Shown: positions 10,990 to 20,752 of the stretch, piece after piece
Position numbering within the stretch: position 1 is the first letter of the stretch
Layout of the letters: every line of letters begins with the position of its first letter
NCBI RefSeq assembly: GCF_000003815.2
Contig: NC_049993.1
Location: 3,010,570 to 3,074,569, forward strand
DNA length: 64,000 nucleotides
Direction: 5' to 3'
Source: Branchiostoma floridae
Taxonomy: Eukaryota; Chordata; Leptocardii; Amphioxiformes; Branchiostomatidae
Notes under the pieces: model-generated
The model's input: the letters and a program-made list of their open reading frames with translations, nothing else
The model's database searches: none
Told to the model about the DNA's origin: nothing
Made by a program: the position numbers and the translations under genes

Positions 10990-13296
10990 TCAGCTCTCGT
11001 GTGTTCTATTCTCCTTCCCCGTGCTGCAGTTTTGCCTCTCTTTCCAGGTGGCGTGCTTTAATGCCATGGCTGCCAGAGGGCGGATCAATCTGGCCGTTGT
11101 TGTGATGAAGGCGCTCCACACAGCTGGTTCTACAGCTTCTTCCACTATCTCGGCACCCAGCATGACCTCTGTGAATCTCTCATCTGGTTGCTCGTGCACT
11201 TTTGCCATGACTCTTACTCCCAGGGTGTTTGCTATTTCTTCCGCCAGGGTTTGTCGTAAGTGGTTAAAAGTGAAACATCTGGTGAATCGATGACCGACCA
11301 AGTCTTCTGTAGCGTTGTGGCAGGTTGGACATGCTTTTACGGTGTGTCTGGTTGGGATGGTACTGAGGAGGTTCTTAAGGTCTCTCTGATACTCTGGCTG
11401 TTGTCTTGCTAGTGTCCATAGCTTGTGGGGTTTGTTGTTTGTCTGGTGGACTCTGTAGAACCTGTGGCAGTTGGTTTCGGATGCAGTGCTTTCCCTCCAC
11501 CTCTCACTCTCTTGTGTCTGTATTGTCGTCTTTACTAGATGTTTCCATGCATCTACTGTAGGGAAGTCTGTTGTCAACCAGTATCCTTCCAGCCACTCCA
11601 CCAGGCCATATTCCTTAGCAACTTCAAAACACTCGTCCACAAATCCTCTTGTCTTACTGCCTGGCTTTGCTAGGATGTAGGAGTACAGCCTGATGAGGAA
11701 CACTCTCTTTGCAAGTACAGTGTTTTGCAGACTGACGAGCTTTCCGAAAAGGCAGAGTTTACATTTGTCCAGGATTGACTTCAGACTTGTCAGTCCTATT
11801 GCACTAAGACACGCCGTCGTCTCTGTCTGAAAGTGCATGCCTTGCATGTTTTTTGATCCCCTTCTGTGCACTCTCTCTAGTTTAAGTAGATCGCTGCTTG
11901 AAGGGTCCCAAAACTCGCACCCATGTAGCATGCTGGGAATGACCAATGTGTTGTACAAGGTCTTGTAGATTAGCGGGTTGGGGTGTTGTCCTTCAGAACC
12001 TGTTGTCAGAATCGCACTAATCTTTCCCTTCCCTTTTCTGCATGCCCCCTCAATGGGTTCTTTTGATAACATGTTGGCAGAGTGTTGTACCCCAACGTGC
12101 GTTACTGTAGCTGTCTCCGGTATAGAACTTGTTCCCATTTTCCACAAGGTTGTTTCACTGGCCACGTTATGGCTGTTAGTTGTCTGCCCAAAGATGATGC
12201 ATTTACTTTTTCCTGGTGCAAATTCAAATCTCCATCTTTTTCCATAACATTCCATCGTGTCGATCATTCTCTGCAGACCTGTCTGTGTGCTCGCCAGCAG
12301 ACATATGTCATCCGCTAAGGCAGGCGAAGCGCAACTGATCCCTCCTATGCTCACTCCTCCTGACTGTAGCTGTAGTTCGTCGTGTACATCATCTGTTGCT
12401 AGTAGATAGCAGGTAAGGGACAATACACCTCCTTGGTTCACACCTCTTGAAGTGCTGAATTCTCTGGAAAAACCTCCATTCAGCATGACAGAATATGTAC
12501 AACCGGTGTGCATGAGATTGGGGAGTCTCCATAGTCTGCCGTTTACTCCTTTCTTGTACATTTTAAACAACATCCCCTCCAGCCAGACTGTGTCGTAAGC
12601 TTTCTTTGTATCAAGGAAGCAGCCGTATACTAGGCTGCCTCTTTCAATGTAGTGGTTGATCACTTCTCTCACAATGAAGGCGGTAGTGATGTTGCTGCAT
12701 CCAACTTGCCCCCCATTCTGGAGTTGGTGAGGTATACTTCTATCATGTAGCCAAGGACTCCATCTATTAAACAATGTCCTCTCGCATACTTTAGAAATGA
12801 CGGGTAGCAGCGTCACACCCCGGTGCGAGTCCATGTCTGTTTTGTTTGTTTTGCCTTGCTTAAGGAGGGGTATCTTCAGTCCTTTCTTAAAGCCCTCTGG
12901 GATGTGTTCTTTCTCTCTTATTGCATTGAACAGCAATGTCAAACGAGCCCACAATGCCTCACCTCCATACTTGATATGTTCGTATACCAGGCCATCTCTG
13001 CCTCCACTCTTTCCATTCTTCAAACCCTTGCAAACAGAGGCTACCTCTTGTGGGGAGAAGGGTTCTTCCAGTATCCCTTCCAGGTTGTTGTAGCTTTCTT
13101 CTTCCATCTTGGCTACCTCTTCTGTGATTTGGTTCTTGTGTATTTCATCAAAGCGCATGGCTTCCTCTTCCTGTTCGTTGCCCAATGTCTCAAAGTGTCT
13201 TGCCCAAGTTTCTCTCACTTGACTGGGATTGTTGATGACTTGTTCCCCCACTTTTACTGCTTGCGGCCTGTTGGTTCTGCCCTTTCTCTGTCGGAT
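10990..13296 (-). CDS. LINE ORF2, reverse transcriptase part
   Basis: Reverse transcriptase of the LINE, which copies element RNA at a nicked target site. Visible motifs: motif A with FLDTKKAYDTVW, motif B with SRGVNQGGVLS, motif C with ALADDICLLA (LADD where YADD or FADD is usual). Near the C-terminus a zinc-finger-like CPTC..HRFTRC occurs, as in several LINE clades. The frame continues in phase from the endonuclease frame: 13296 follows directly after the TAG at 13297-13299, so this is the second part of one ORF2 of about 1190 residues broken by a single stop, not an independent gene. The next possible start (GTG at 13251) has no support as a real start. Confidence 0.85.
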   Translation of the reverse strand: MRQRKGRTNRPQAVKVGEQVINNPSQVRETWARHFETLGNEQEEEAMRFDEIHKNQITEEVAKMEEESYNNLEGILEEPFSPQEVASVCKGLKNGKSGGRDGLVYEHIKYGGEALWARLTLLFNAIREKEHIPEGFKKGLKIPLLKQGKTNKTDMDSHRGVTLLPVISKVCERTLFNRWSPWLHDRSIPHQLQNGGQVGCSNITTAFIVREVINHYIERGSLVYGCFLDTKKAYDTVWLEGMLFKMYKKGVNGRLWRLPNLMHTGCTYSVMLNGGFSREFSTSRGVNQGGVLSLTCYLLATDDVHDELQLQSGGVSIGGISCASPALADDICLLASTQTGLQRMIDTMECYGKRWRFEFAPGKSKCIIFGQTTNSHNVASETTLWKMGTSSIPETATVTHVGVQHSANMLSKEPIEGACRKGKGKISAILTTGSEGQHPNPLIYKTLYNTLVIPSMLHGCEFWDPSSSDLLKLERVHRRGSKNMQGMHFQTETTACLSAIGLTSLKSILDKCKLCLFGKLVSLQNTVLAKRVFLIRLYSYILAKPGSKTRGFVDECFEVAKEYGLVEWLEGYWLTTDFPTVDAWKHLVKTTIQTQESERWRESTASETNCHRFYRVHQTNNKPHKLWTLARQQPEYQRDLKNLLSTIPTRHTVKACPTCHNATEDLVGHRFTRCFTFNHLRQTLAEEIANTLGVRVMAKVHEQPDERFTEVMLGAEIVEEAVEPAVWSAFITTTARLIRPLAAMALKHATWKERQNCSTGKENRTHES

Positions 13297-14574
13297 CTAT
13301 TTCCAGAACTCTTTGTCGTTAGATGCTGCTAGGACTGCCAGCTCTTCATTCTGTTTGGCTTCTTGTAAGAGCTTTGCTTTCCTCAGTTCTGACCTGAACT
13401 GGTTCTTCCTCTCTTTATAAGCCTTGTACAGTTGGTTCTCTTTTTCTCTTGGTTTTCCCCCTTCTTTCCATTGTATCCAAGCGCTCACTTGTTGTTGGTG
13501 CGCTTCTGTCAGCATTGGTGACCAGTAGGGTTTCTGGTGTTTCTTGCACTTATTTGTGGGTATCACTTCTTCTCCTGTTGTTCTCAGTACTGTTATTATT
13601 GTATCAAGATCTTTCTCTATGGACTCTGCTGACCATGTGGCTGGAGCACTGTTTGCTTCTAGCCTCTCACTCACTCTTTTTTTGTAAGTCTCTTTGATTG
13701 TCTGGTCTCCATCTCTGTGCCAGTTGAGTTTTGGTCTGATCACTGCTTCTTCGAACTCATTTGGTTTGTTGACGAATGAGGCAACTATGGGGCTATGATC
13801 TGATAAGTTGAGGCTGCAATCACCAATCACTTTGCATGAGACTGCTTCTGTCGACAGAGAGTAAGGTATGAGGATGTGGTCTATCGTGGACAAGTGCTTG
13901 TCTCCATTAGCATGAAAGGTATGGAGTGGTCCCTTGCAGAGATGGCTCAAGTTCAGAGAAAACAAGTCCAGTTCATCTAGTGTGCCCCATAGTTCTTTGC
14001 CCAGTTTGGATGGCTGACCTCTGCCTCTTGGGCCTCCCTGTTTGCCGAGGTCTGCATTAAAGTCTCCGACAAAGATCACTTCACCTTCATTTTCATACTT
14101 TCTGCATAACTCTGTCATAATGTCCAAGTGCTCTCTGTAGTTGTCTATTGTCAAGCCACTATGTGGCATATAGGCTGCAAAGACAAAGATTTTCTGGCCG
14201 CTTTGGAGTCTTACTCTCAGTCCAATAATCCTGTCATTGCCATCTTCCAGTTTGTGTACTGCATAGTCAATACTCTCATTCCACAGTAAGGCAACTCCAC
14301 CTTGCCCTCTTCTCCAACTTGTGGTATGTTTGAATTCCTTTAGCCGGTTATCTGCTCTCCCCCACCCTCTGTGGCTCTTCATCACTTTGTCAAGTTCTGG
14401 TAGTGCATCTTGGTATAGCCAGTGTTCGGTAACTGCAAGGATGTCTATATGAGCCAGCTGTTTCCTTATGAATGGCAGTGCTGTCACTAGTCCTCTGGCA
14501 TTATAGCAGCCAACTGTTAGCTCTTTAGATGAATCTGCTGTAGTAGCTCGGGCTCTACTGTTGGTTTCTGTCAT
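13297..14574 (-). CDS. LINE ORF2, AP-like endonuclease part
   Basis: Apurinic-type endonuclease domain that nicks target DNA for target-primed reverse transcription. Motifs in order: TVGCYNARGL near the N-terminus, VTEHWLY with the catalytic glutamate, FVGDFNADLG, HLSTIDHIL, and SDHSPIV with the catalytic SDH triad. The ATG at 14574-14572 overlaps the end of ORF1 by 20 nt in the +1 frame, a coupling common in LINEs. The frame ends ..KEFWK followed by TAG (13299-13297), after which the same frame continues for the whole reverse transcriptase. Confidence 0.88.
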   Translation of the reverse strand: MTETNSRARATTADSSKELTVGCYNARGLVTALPFIRKQLAHIDILAVTEHWLYQDALPELDKVMKSHRGWGRADNRLKEFKHTTSWRRGQGGVALLWNESIDYAVHKLEDGNDRIIGLRVRLQSGQKIFVFAAYMPHSGLTIDNYREHLDIMTELCRKYENEGEVIFVGDFNADLGKQGGPRGRGQPSKLGKELWGTLDELDLFSLNLSHLCKGPLHTFHANGDKHLSTIDHILIPYSLSTEAVSCKVIGDCSLNLSDHSPIVASFVNKPNEFEEAVIRPKLNWHRDGDQTIKETYKKRVSERLEANSAPATWSAESIEKDLDTIITVLRTTGEEVIPTNKCKKHQKPYWSPMLTEAHQQQVSAWIQWKEGGKPREKENQLYKAYKERKNQFRSELRKAKLLQEAKQNEELAVLAASNDKEFWK

Positions 14575-17020
14575 AGTGGGTGTAGCCTTGTATCCTGTCT
14601 GCTCCTGACTCTGTCTCCTTACTCTTGTACACTCTCTCTGACACCCACTCTCTGCATCTTACTCCTCTTGGCCAAAAGTTTTCTTCTGTCACCCTGTGGG
14701 CTTGGTGCAATAACACATTTACTCTGGCAAAGGCCATGTCCTTTTGTTTGTTCATCATCACCCTTACAAAAGTTAGCTGTACTCCTTTGCTGTCAGCGTA
14801 TCTGTAGATTGTGTCTTGTAGCTTCTTGGTCTCAGTTCTCTTCATGTAGCCCAGAAAGAATCTCTTTCTCTTCAGTCTGTGTCTCTCAATTCCAACAAAG
14901 TCTGAGAACTCTGTGCTGTTCTCATTATTCTCCTCAATGCACCTCTGTTGTGTGTGGTTAGGGGAACCTGTGACTTTCCCTGCAAATGTTGTTCTCTCCA
15001 AGGGTTGTGCTCCACCCCCTATTGTGTCACAGTGCTGTGTGTCGTCAACACCTTCTCTGTGCGCTCCACGCCTGGGTACATCATATGACCATGCTCCTGT
15101 CGTGCTTACATGTTTGCTTGGTTGGTGTTTGTTTCCTCGTCTCTGTAGTCTATCTCCTCTCTCTACTGTTGTGACAGAACTTGCTACCCTGTCTCTCTCC
15201 CATGTGTGCAGTTGTGTTCTGTCTTTTCTGATAGAAGGGCTTTGAGGGTTTCTCTTCCTGTGTTCTTTCGTCCCTTCCGCCCCAACACTGAGTGTCATCT
15301 CTGCTGTCTCTAATGTGTTACTATAAGGGGGGTGTCTTTCCTGCACTTGTGTCACAGCTTCTTTGTAGGTCTTGACCTGTGTATTTTCTGGTTTCCTCCC
15401 CTCTTGTAACCTGTTTGTCTGTTTAGAAGGTCTTCTTTGCGCATTCGCTTTCTCTTCTTGGTTCTCGCCCTCTGGACTTCGACCACTGTCTCCTGGCCCT
15501 GTACTGCTTTGATCTGATCTGATCACAGCCCCCTGTTGTCTGGTCTTTTCTTTGTTTTGTACTGGTAACTGTTCAGGAACCCTGTGTGTTGTCGTCTGTC
15601 CTATTTCATCTCTCTTTTCTCTCCCGTTCCTGATTGGGCTGGGGTCCAGGTTGATAATACTGCCCTCGTCAGTCTGGTTTATGTTACAGTTCTCTTCTGT
15701 GCTTCCACTTCTGCTTATTTTTCCAGGCAGGCCTGTTTCTGCGTGTACCAGTTTTTGTTCGTGTCGCAGGTTGACCTGGTTTCTGTTTGTGTTGTCTGGG
15801 ATTTGTGGATTGTCTCGTGCTTCCTGTAGGTAGGTTGTTATTACATCTTCATCCTGAGCTTCGTTCAATGCTTCTTCTGCAGATTTTTCACGACTCCTGT
15901 TTCTCCTTGACTGGTTACTTTCAGTGGTACTCCCCATTTTCTGACTCTTTATCTGTCCTGTTGTTTCACATGTGAGGCAGCTTGTTGTGGAGCTCTTAGG
16001 TTCTAGGTAGTCCAACCTCTCTTTCATCTCTTTAATTCTCTCGTGTGTTGTAGACAGACCGTACTCTTGCTCTCTGATCCTTTCTTCCAGCGAGAAGGCC
16101 AGGCTCTGTACATATTTGGTAATATTTCCAAACTTAGCCTCTTTTTCTGTGTCAGACTTCTTGGCAGAGCCTTGCAGAGTGTGGATTTCTGTCTCTAGGG
16201 AAATGATCTTGTTGTTGCATGTTGAAACTGTGGTCTGTATTCTTACTTGAGTTGCTTCTAGTTTCTTCAGTTTCCCTTTCATACTTTCTATATCTTCTGA
16301 TAATACAAGTTGAGATCCCTTGTTGGTTGCTAACTCGTCCTGTATACTTTTGAGTTGCCTGTCACAGTGTTCGGTTACATCAACCCTCGCTTCTTCGTGG
16401 TGTTTCACCCTATTGCTCATGCTCATAAGCTTCTCATTCACTTCTCTCATTTCTGTCTTCAGCATCTCTCTCAGACTTGCATTTTCCGCCAGTATTTTTG
16501 CTACCACATCTTCATCCTCCCCCTCTTCTAGGATAGTGTTCAGCCCTCTACTCCTTGTGATAGCTGGACTCTGCCATGTGTTGTTCTGGGTACCATTGGG
16601 GAACATTTTCTTTATCTCTGCCAGGTTCCTCCCACCTTCTATAAACTGGAATAAGGCACAACAATCTTCTGCTAACCTGTTAGCGACTGGCTCAGTGTTA
16701 GCTCTGTATGTTCTTTTCTTTGGCTGCCCCTGTGGGCAATCCCTCCTCTGTTGTCTGGCTATTGCAAACAAGGCCTCTCTTGTGTGGTTCAGTATGTGTT
16801 CGTTGTAGCTACTGGCTGCAAGTACCTTCCTTTTGGCTGCATTCCTGTCAAGGCCTTCTATGTGGTTCCTCACCAGCTCCAGGATCTCTCTGGGTGTCTC
16901 TGCGTCATCTTTAAAGGAGATGTCTTCTATCCCTCTGAGCCACATCCCCGAGCCCTCCAGCTCCTCTTCTCCCGTGGCTGCATGTGTGCTCTCCTCCTCT
17001 CCTGTCGGCTCACCCTCCAT
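14555..17020 (-). CDS. LINE ORF1, coiled-coil nucleic-acid-binding protein
   Basis: 821 codons. N-terminal region acidic (MEGEPTGEEEST), then a long heptad-rich coiled coil at roughly residues 165-345 (for example LKKLEATQVRIQTTVS, LEERIREQE), a low-complexity hydrophilic middle rich in N, Q, R and E, and a conserved C-terminal block of about 80 residues (FFLGYMKRTETKKLQ, FARVNVL) that looks like the folded nucleic-acid-binding part. No zinc knuckle seen. Position just upstream of, and overlapping, the endonuclease identifies it as ORF1. A host coiled-coil gene was considered and rejected because of this arrangement. Confidence 0.8.
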   Translation of the reverse strand: MEGEPTGEEESTHAATGEEELEGSGMWLRGIEDISFKDDAETPREILELVRNHIEGLDRNAAKRKVLAASSYNEHILNHTREALFAIARQQRRDCPQGQPKKRTYRANTEPVANRLAEDCCALFQFIEGGRNLAEIKKMFPNGTQNNTWQSPAITRSRGLNTILEEGEDEDVVAKILAENASLREMLKTEMREVNEKLMSMSNRVKHHEEARVDVTEHCDRQLKSIQDELATNKGSQLVLSEDIESMKGKLKKLEATQVRIQTTVSTCNNKIISLETEIHTLQGSAKKSDTEKEAKFGNITKYVQSLAFSLEERIREQEYGLSTTHERIKEMKERLDYLEPKSSTTSCLTCETTGQIKSQKMGSTTESNQSRRNRSREKSAEEALNEAQDEDVITTYLQEARDNPQIPDNTNRNQVNLRHEQKLVHAETGLPGKISRSGSTEENCNINQTDEGSIINLDPSPIRNGREKRDEIGQTTTHRVPEQLPVQNKEKTRQQGAVIRSDQSSTGPGDSGRSPEGENQEEKANAQRRPSKQTNRLQEGRKPENTQVKTYKEAVTQVQERHPPYSNTLETAEMTLSVGAEGTKEHRKRNPQSPSIRKDRTQLHTWERDRVASSVTTVERGDRLQRRGNKHQPSKHVSTTGAWSYDVPRRGAHREGVDDTQHCDTIGGGAQPLERTTFAGKVTGSPNHTQQRCIEENNENSTEFSDFVGIERHRLKRKRFFLGYMKRTETKKLQDTIYRYADSKGVQLTFVRVMMNKQKDMAFARVNVLLHQAHRVTEENFWPRGVRCREWVSERVYKSKETESGADRIQGYTHYDRNQQ

Positions 17021-17470
17021 GCGTGGTGTTTACGTCTGTCGGTTGCTAGCCCCTTTCAGTCAAGGCCCCCTAAGGTGGCCCCGGAACGTCCTGTAAAGTA
17101 AAAAATGCTCGCCAGTATACAAATTCTCCAGCAATCAACGTGCACTGCTTGTTGGCAGCCCTTGATAAAGCTTCAGGACCAAGTACTGGCTACCCACCGG
17201 CATGGGCCCGTTTTTCAGGGCTCACTGATGTTACTGCGCCACGCCGGTGGGGAGGGGGGCGCCGTGAGTCTGTCGCTTCGGTCTGGTTTCTCAGCACCCG
17301 GTCTTCTCTCTAGGGTCAGACGTGTTCCCCGGTATTCTTCAGTTCCTTGTCCACGTCTACTGAAGATCAGGGTCCTCCAACGGCCTTTTAGTGCATCAAG
17401 CAACCGACTTTGTCGGAGAAAAAGTTGGACCCGAAAAAGAAGCAGCCGCCATCTTGGACGATACCATTCA

Positions 17471-17616
<146 letters not shown>

Positions 17617-20062
17617 CTATTAAATCTTCAAAACACGGTATCTCGGTCGTTCCTGGACTGAATGTCTTCGAATTTGGCAGAAGGGTAGAGTGGGCAGGGA
17701 AGAGTCCATTCTTGCATGGAATTCTTTAAAAATCCACTTTTGGACTTTGGTGATTATATCAAAGTGTTTTTAGATTGGTCTATTATACCTTTTCGTGCAC
17801 GGGGGACCTTTTTTTGCTAACTTCAATTCTGGATTCGGTTTCTTATTTAAAAGGCCATGATTTCAGTGGCAGTATTTCCGGACTGGTCTATTGTGCAAAT
17901 TCACAATTTCAAATTGAACGGGGGGAATTTGAAAGATTCATTTTTGGGTTAAACCGTCATTGGTAAAAATGATTTTTCAAATGCGTTATTTGTTGTTGCA
18001 TGTGGAGGGAGATGGCTGATATATGCTGTATTTGCTCTCAAGGAGACTAAGGAATAAATGTAATAACATGGCGCAGTATCTGAAGAAGCAATATTACCAC
18101 AATGAAATCAAAGACAAAGCTAAAGACAGTAAAGGTCTCTTGACGACGCTAAAAACCCTTTTGCCCGGCCAAACCAGACAACTACCACTGAAAATGTCTC
18201 TAAACAGAAAGAAGAAAACATTGCCAATAGATTTAATGCGTTTTTCACATTTATAGGTGCTAAACTAGCCGCAGCTTTCACAAGTGTATATACACCAATC
18301 GCAGGACCGCCACGGTTCTCCTTCAAGTTCACAAAGCACTGGGCTAGATGGGGTTAGCAGCCGACTCATTCGACATGCTGCACCTGCTATTGCTGGTCCC
18401 TTAACCTACATATACAATCTGTCTTTCTCTACTGGCGAAGTACCCAGGGAATGGGAAATAGCTAAAGTGATTCCATTGTTTAAAGGTGGCGATAAAGAAG
18501 ACTGTTGTGACTACCGACCCATTTCTGTACTCCAATCATTCATTAAGACATTCGAAAAAGCTGCCCATGCCGAGATATACACCTTTCTGAATGGGCATAA
18601 CATACTTAACAAATTTCAGTCACGTTTCAGACCAGCTCATTCTACTACAACAACATTGATCCATGTCAATGACACAATTCTCGACAACATGTAGAAGGGA
18701 CTTTTCACCGGTGCCGTCTTTCTTGATTTAAAGAAAGCTTTCGACACCGTATGTCACACTATCCTTCTCGACAAGTTAAGAATGAATGGGTTCCATGATA
18801 CTGAACTGACATGGTTCCGGTCCTACTTAGATGATAGAAAGCAAAATATTGTTGTAAATGGGGTGGCAAGTGAGTTCATGGTAATTTCTGTTGGGGTTCC
18901 TCAAGGTTACGTACTAGGGCCATTGTTGTTTATCCTCTACATTAATGACATGCCTGAAATATTGCAGCATGGGAAGGTATGTCTTTATGCAGACGGCACC
19001 GCACTGTTCTATGCATCGAATTCAATCAGTGACCTAAACGAAGCACTGAATGAAGATCTTCGTAACATAGACGTATGGCTACACTCAAACAAACTGACTT
19101 TAAATGTGAAATAGTGTAAGGCTATGTTATTTGGCACTAGGAACAAGCTGCATCTAGGTACTGGTAAAATGACAGTAACTCTTTTTGGTACATGTTTGGA
19201 GGCTGTTTCCAGCTTTAAATATATCGGTGTCTGGTTTGACTCGTGTATCGGCCAGACTAGGTGTGTTACGGCGTCTTACGCCAGTTTTGCCAAAACGTTT
19301 CCTTGAAATTATATTCAATTGTATGGTCCTTCCCAAACTGGATTACTGCGATGTTGTGTGGGGTAACAGTGGAAAATGTCTTTCAGATAAGCTACAAAAG
19401 CTGCACAACCGGGCTGCTAGAATTATACTTGGTCTTTCATATGTGTCCCACATCGGTAGTACTGAACTCTCTAGTCTGGAAAACTCTGGAAACTAGAAGA
19501 AATAAACAACTGTTGCACACAGGTTACAAGTCTGTTAACCACCTACTACCAGAATATCTCAACGTATTCCATATGGTATCTGAGACTCACAGTTACCCTA
19601 CTCGTCAAACACTGCATGAAAACCGCTCTTTAAGCTCTCTTAAAGTGTGCTTAAATAAGCCGTATTGGCATTCTTTAAGTTAAATTACGTAATGGTTACG
19701 CATTCGTAAATATTATGTTTAAGCCATAATTACGTGCGTCCGTAATGTGCACGTAGTGGCACACATTTAAGCAACATTTAAGCATCGTAAAATATACTTA
19801 ATTCGGAATGATTACGCTACCTTTAAGCTCTGTAAAGTTTCGTAAATGATGTGATTTAAGTTGTCTTAAAGTTTTCTTAAAGAGTAATTAATGGCACTCA
19901 TTTAAGATCTGTAAATTAGTTGTAAATATAAATGTTTAAGCTCGATATGATATCCTTTATTTTAATGATTTTGCATACAACGATCACATGTCAGTGAATG
20001 TATCTTTAATGTAATGTAGTGTAGTGTAATGTTATGTAATTCAAGTATACTTTCATCTTTTT

Positions 20063-20314
20063 TTATGACCAGCTGTTTTTGTGTTCCAATGTTTTTGCAT
20101 ATACTAGTGCGCAGTCAAATATGCCATGTCTGGCTCTGGCATCTATGGCGTGATGCATCCACTCCTGGGCCAGTAGAATATCTTGATTTCTGCATTCTTC
20201 GTCCAGCTTCATCCATTCAGATGTCTCGGGTCTCCAGGTCCGCTGGAAACGATCAACTTGCATGCCAGTTATACGAGGAGCTAGCTTGTACAGTCCCTGG
20301 TACCATCTGGCCAA
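20063..20314 (-). pseudogene. Unrecognised coding fragment inside DNA element
   Basis: An 84-codon open frame with protein-like composition (tryptophans, alternating charge; contains EWMHHAIDARARHGIFDCA). I do not recognise the family. Its position in the middle of an inserted DNA element makes a transposase remnant or a captured exon possible. No splice sites or homologous copy are seen in the window. Confidence 0.25.
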
Positions 20315-20382
20315 TCCAATTCTACCCTGGTTGCTAGAAAACCGCGCTCAGCGGCTACGAGTTTTTCCCGTAAATCAAATCA

Positions 20383-20752
20383 GCTACCCTTGTTATCACA
20401 GCGCTAGCCAGCGGGGCGGCGTAACTCCCTGGGCCGGCTACGGGGCATGTTGCTAGGGGCCCCGGGGAGTTACGCCCTTGGCCGGCTAGCGCTGTACTCT
20501 GATAACCAGGGTGATCCAATTCTTCTCCAGGACAGCAATAGTCGACCGGCCAGGCTACGAGTCTTTCCTGAGACAACAGCAACATGCCCCGTAAATCGAA
20601 TCAGCTACCCTGGTTATCAGAGTACAGTGCTAGCCGGCGCGGCGGCATAACTCCCCGGGCCGGCTACGGGGCAATTGTTGCTGGGAGCCCGGGGAGTTAC
20701 GCCGCCGCGCTCCCTTGCCCGGCTAGCGCTGCAGTCTGATAACCAGGATGAT
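20383..20752. repeat. Two tandem GC-rich fold-back hairpins
   Basis: Two long imperfect palindromes, 20383-20513 and 20602-20752, separated by about 90 bp. Each starts CAGCTACCC..GTTATCA and ends with the inverse TGATAACCAGG, with inner arms GCGCTAGCC/GGCTAGCGC and GTAACTCCC/GGGAGTTAC. The two hairpins are copies of each other at a step of about 220 bp, and the linkers (GACAGCAATAGTCGACCGGC) are repeated too. Confidence 0.85.

Larger units (their letters stand above)
10415..17460 (-). mobile_element. Nearly complete APE-type non-LTR retrotransposon
   Basis: Reading the minus strand there is ORF1 (17020-14555), an endonuclease frame (14574-13297) and a reverse transcriptase frame (13296-10990), in the classic LINE order, with ORF2 beginning inside the last codons of ORF1. 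The 3' end is placed at about 10415, where homology of paralogue A to B stops, next to a CTTT-rich stretch (10423-10455). The 5' end is placed before a long CTTT microsatellite (17471-17616). The open frames are long and largely intact, which indicates a young insertion. Clade is left open: reverse transcriptase motif C reads LADD rather than YADD and a CCHC-like finger follows the RT. Only one in-frame stop separates endonuclease and RT. Confidence 0.9.

Noticed and set aside
14555-17020. Host coiled-coil gene
   Set aside because: It directly overlaps the LINE endonuclease start and has the ORF1 layout.
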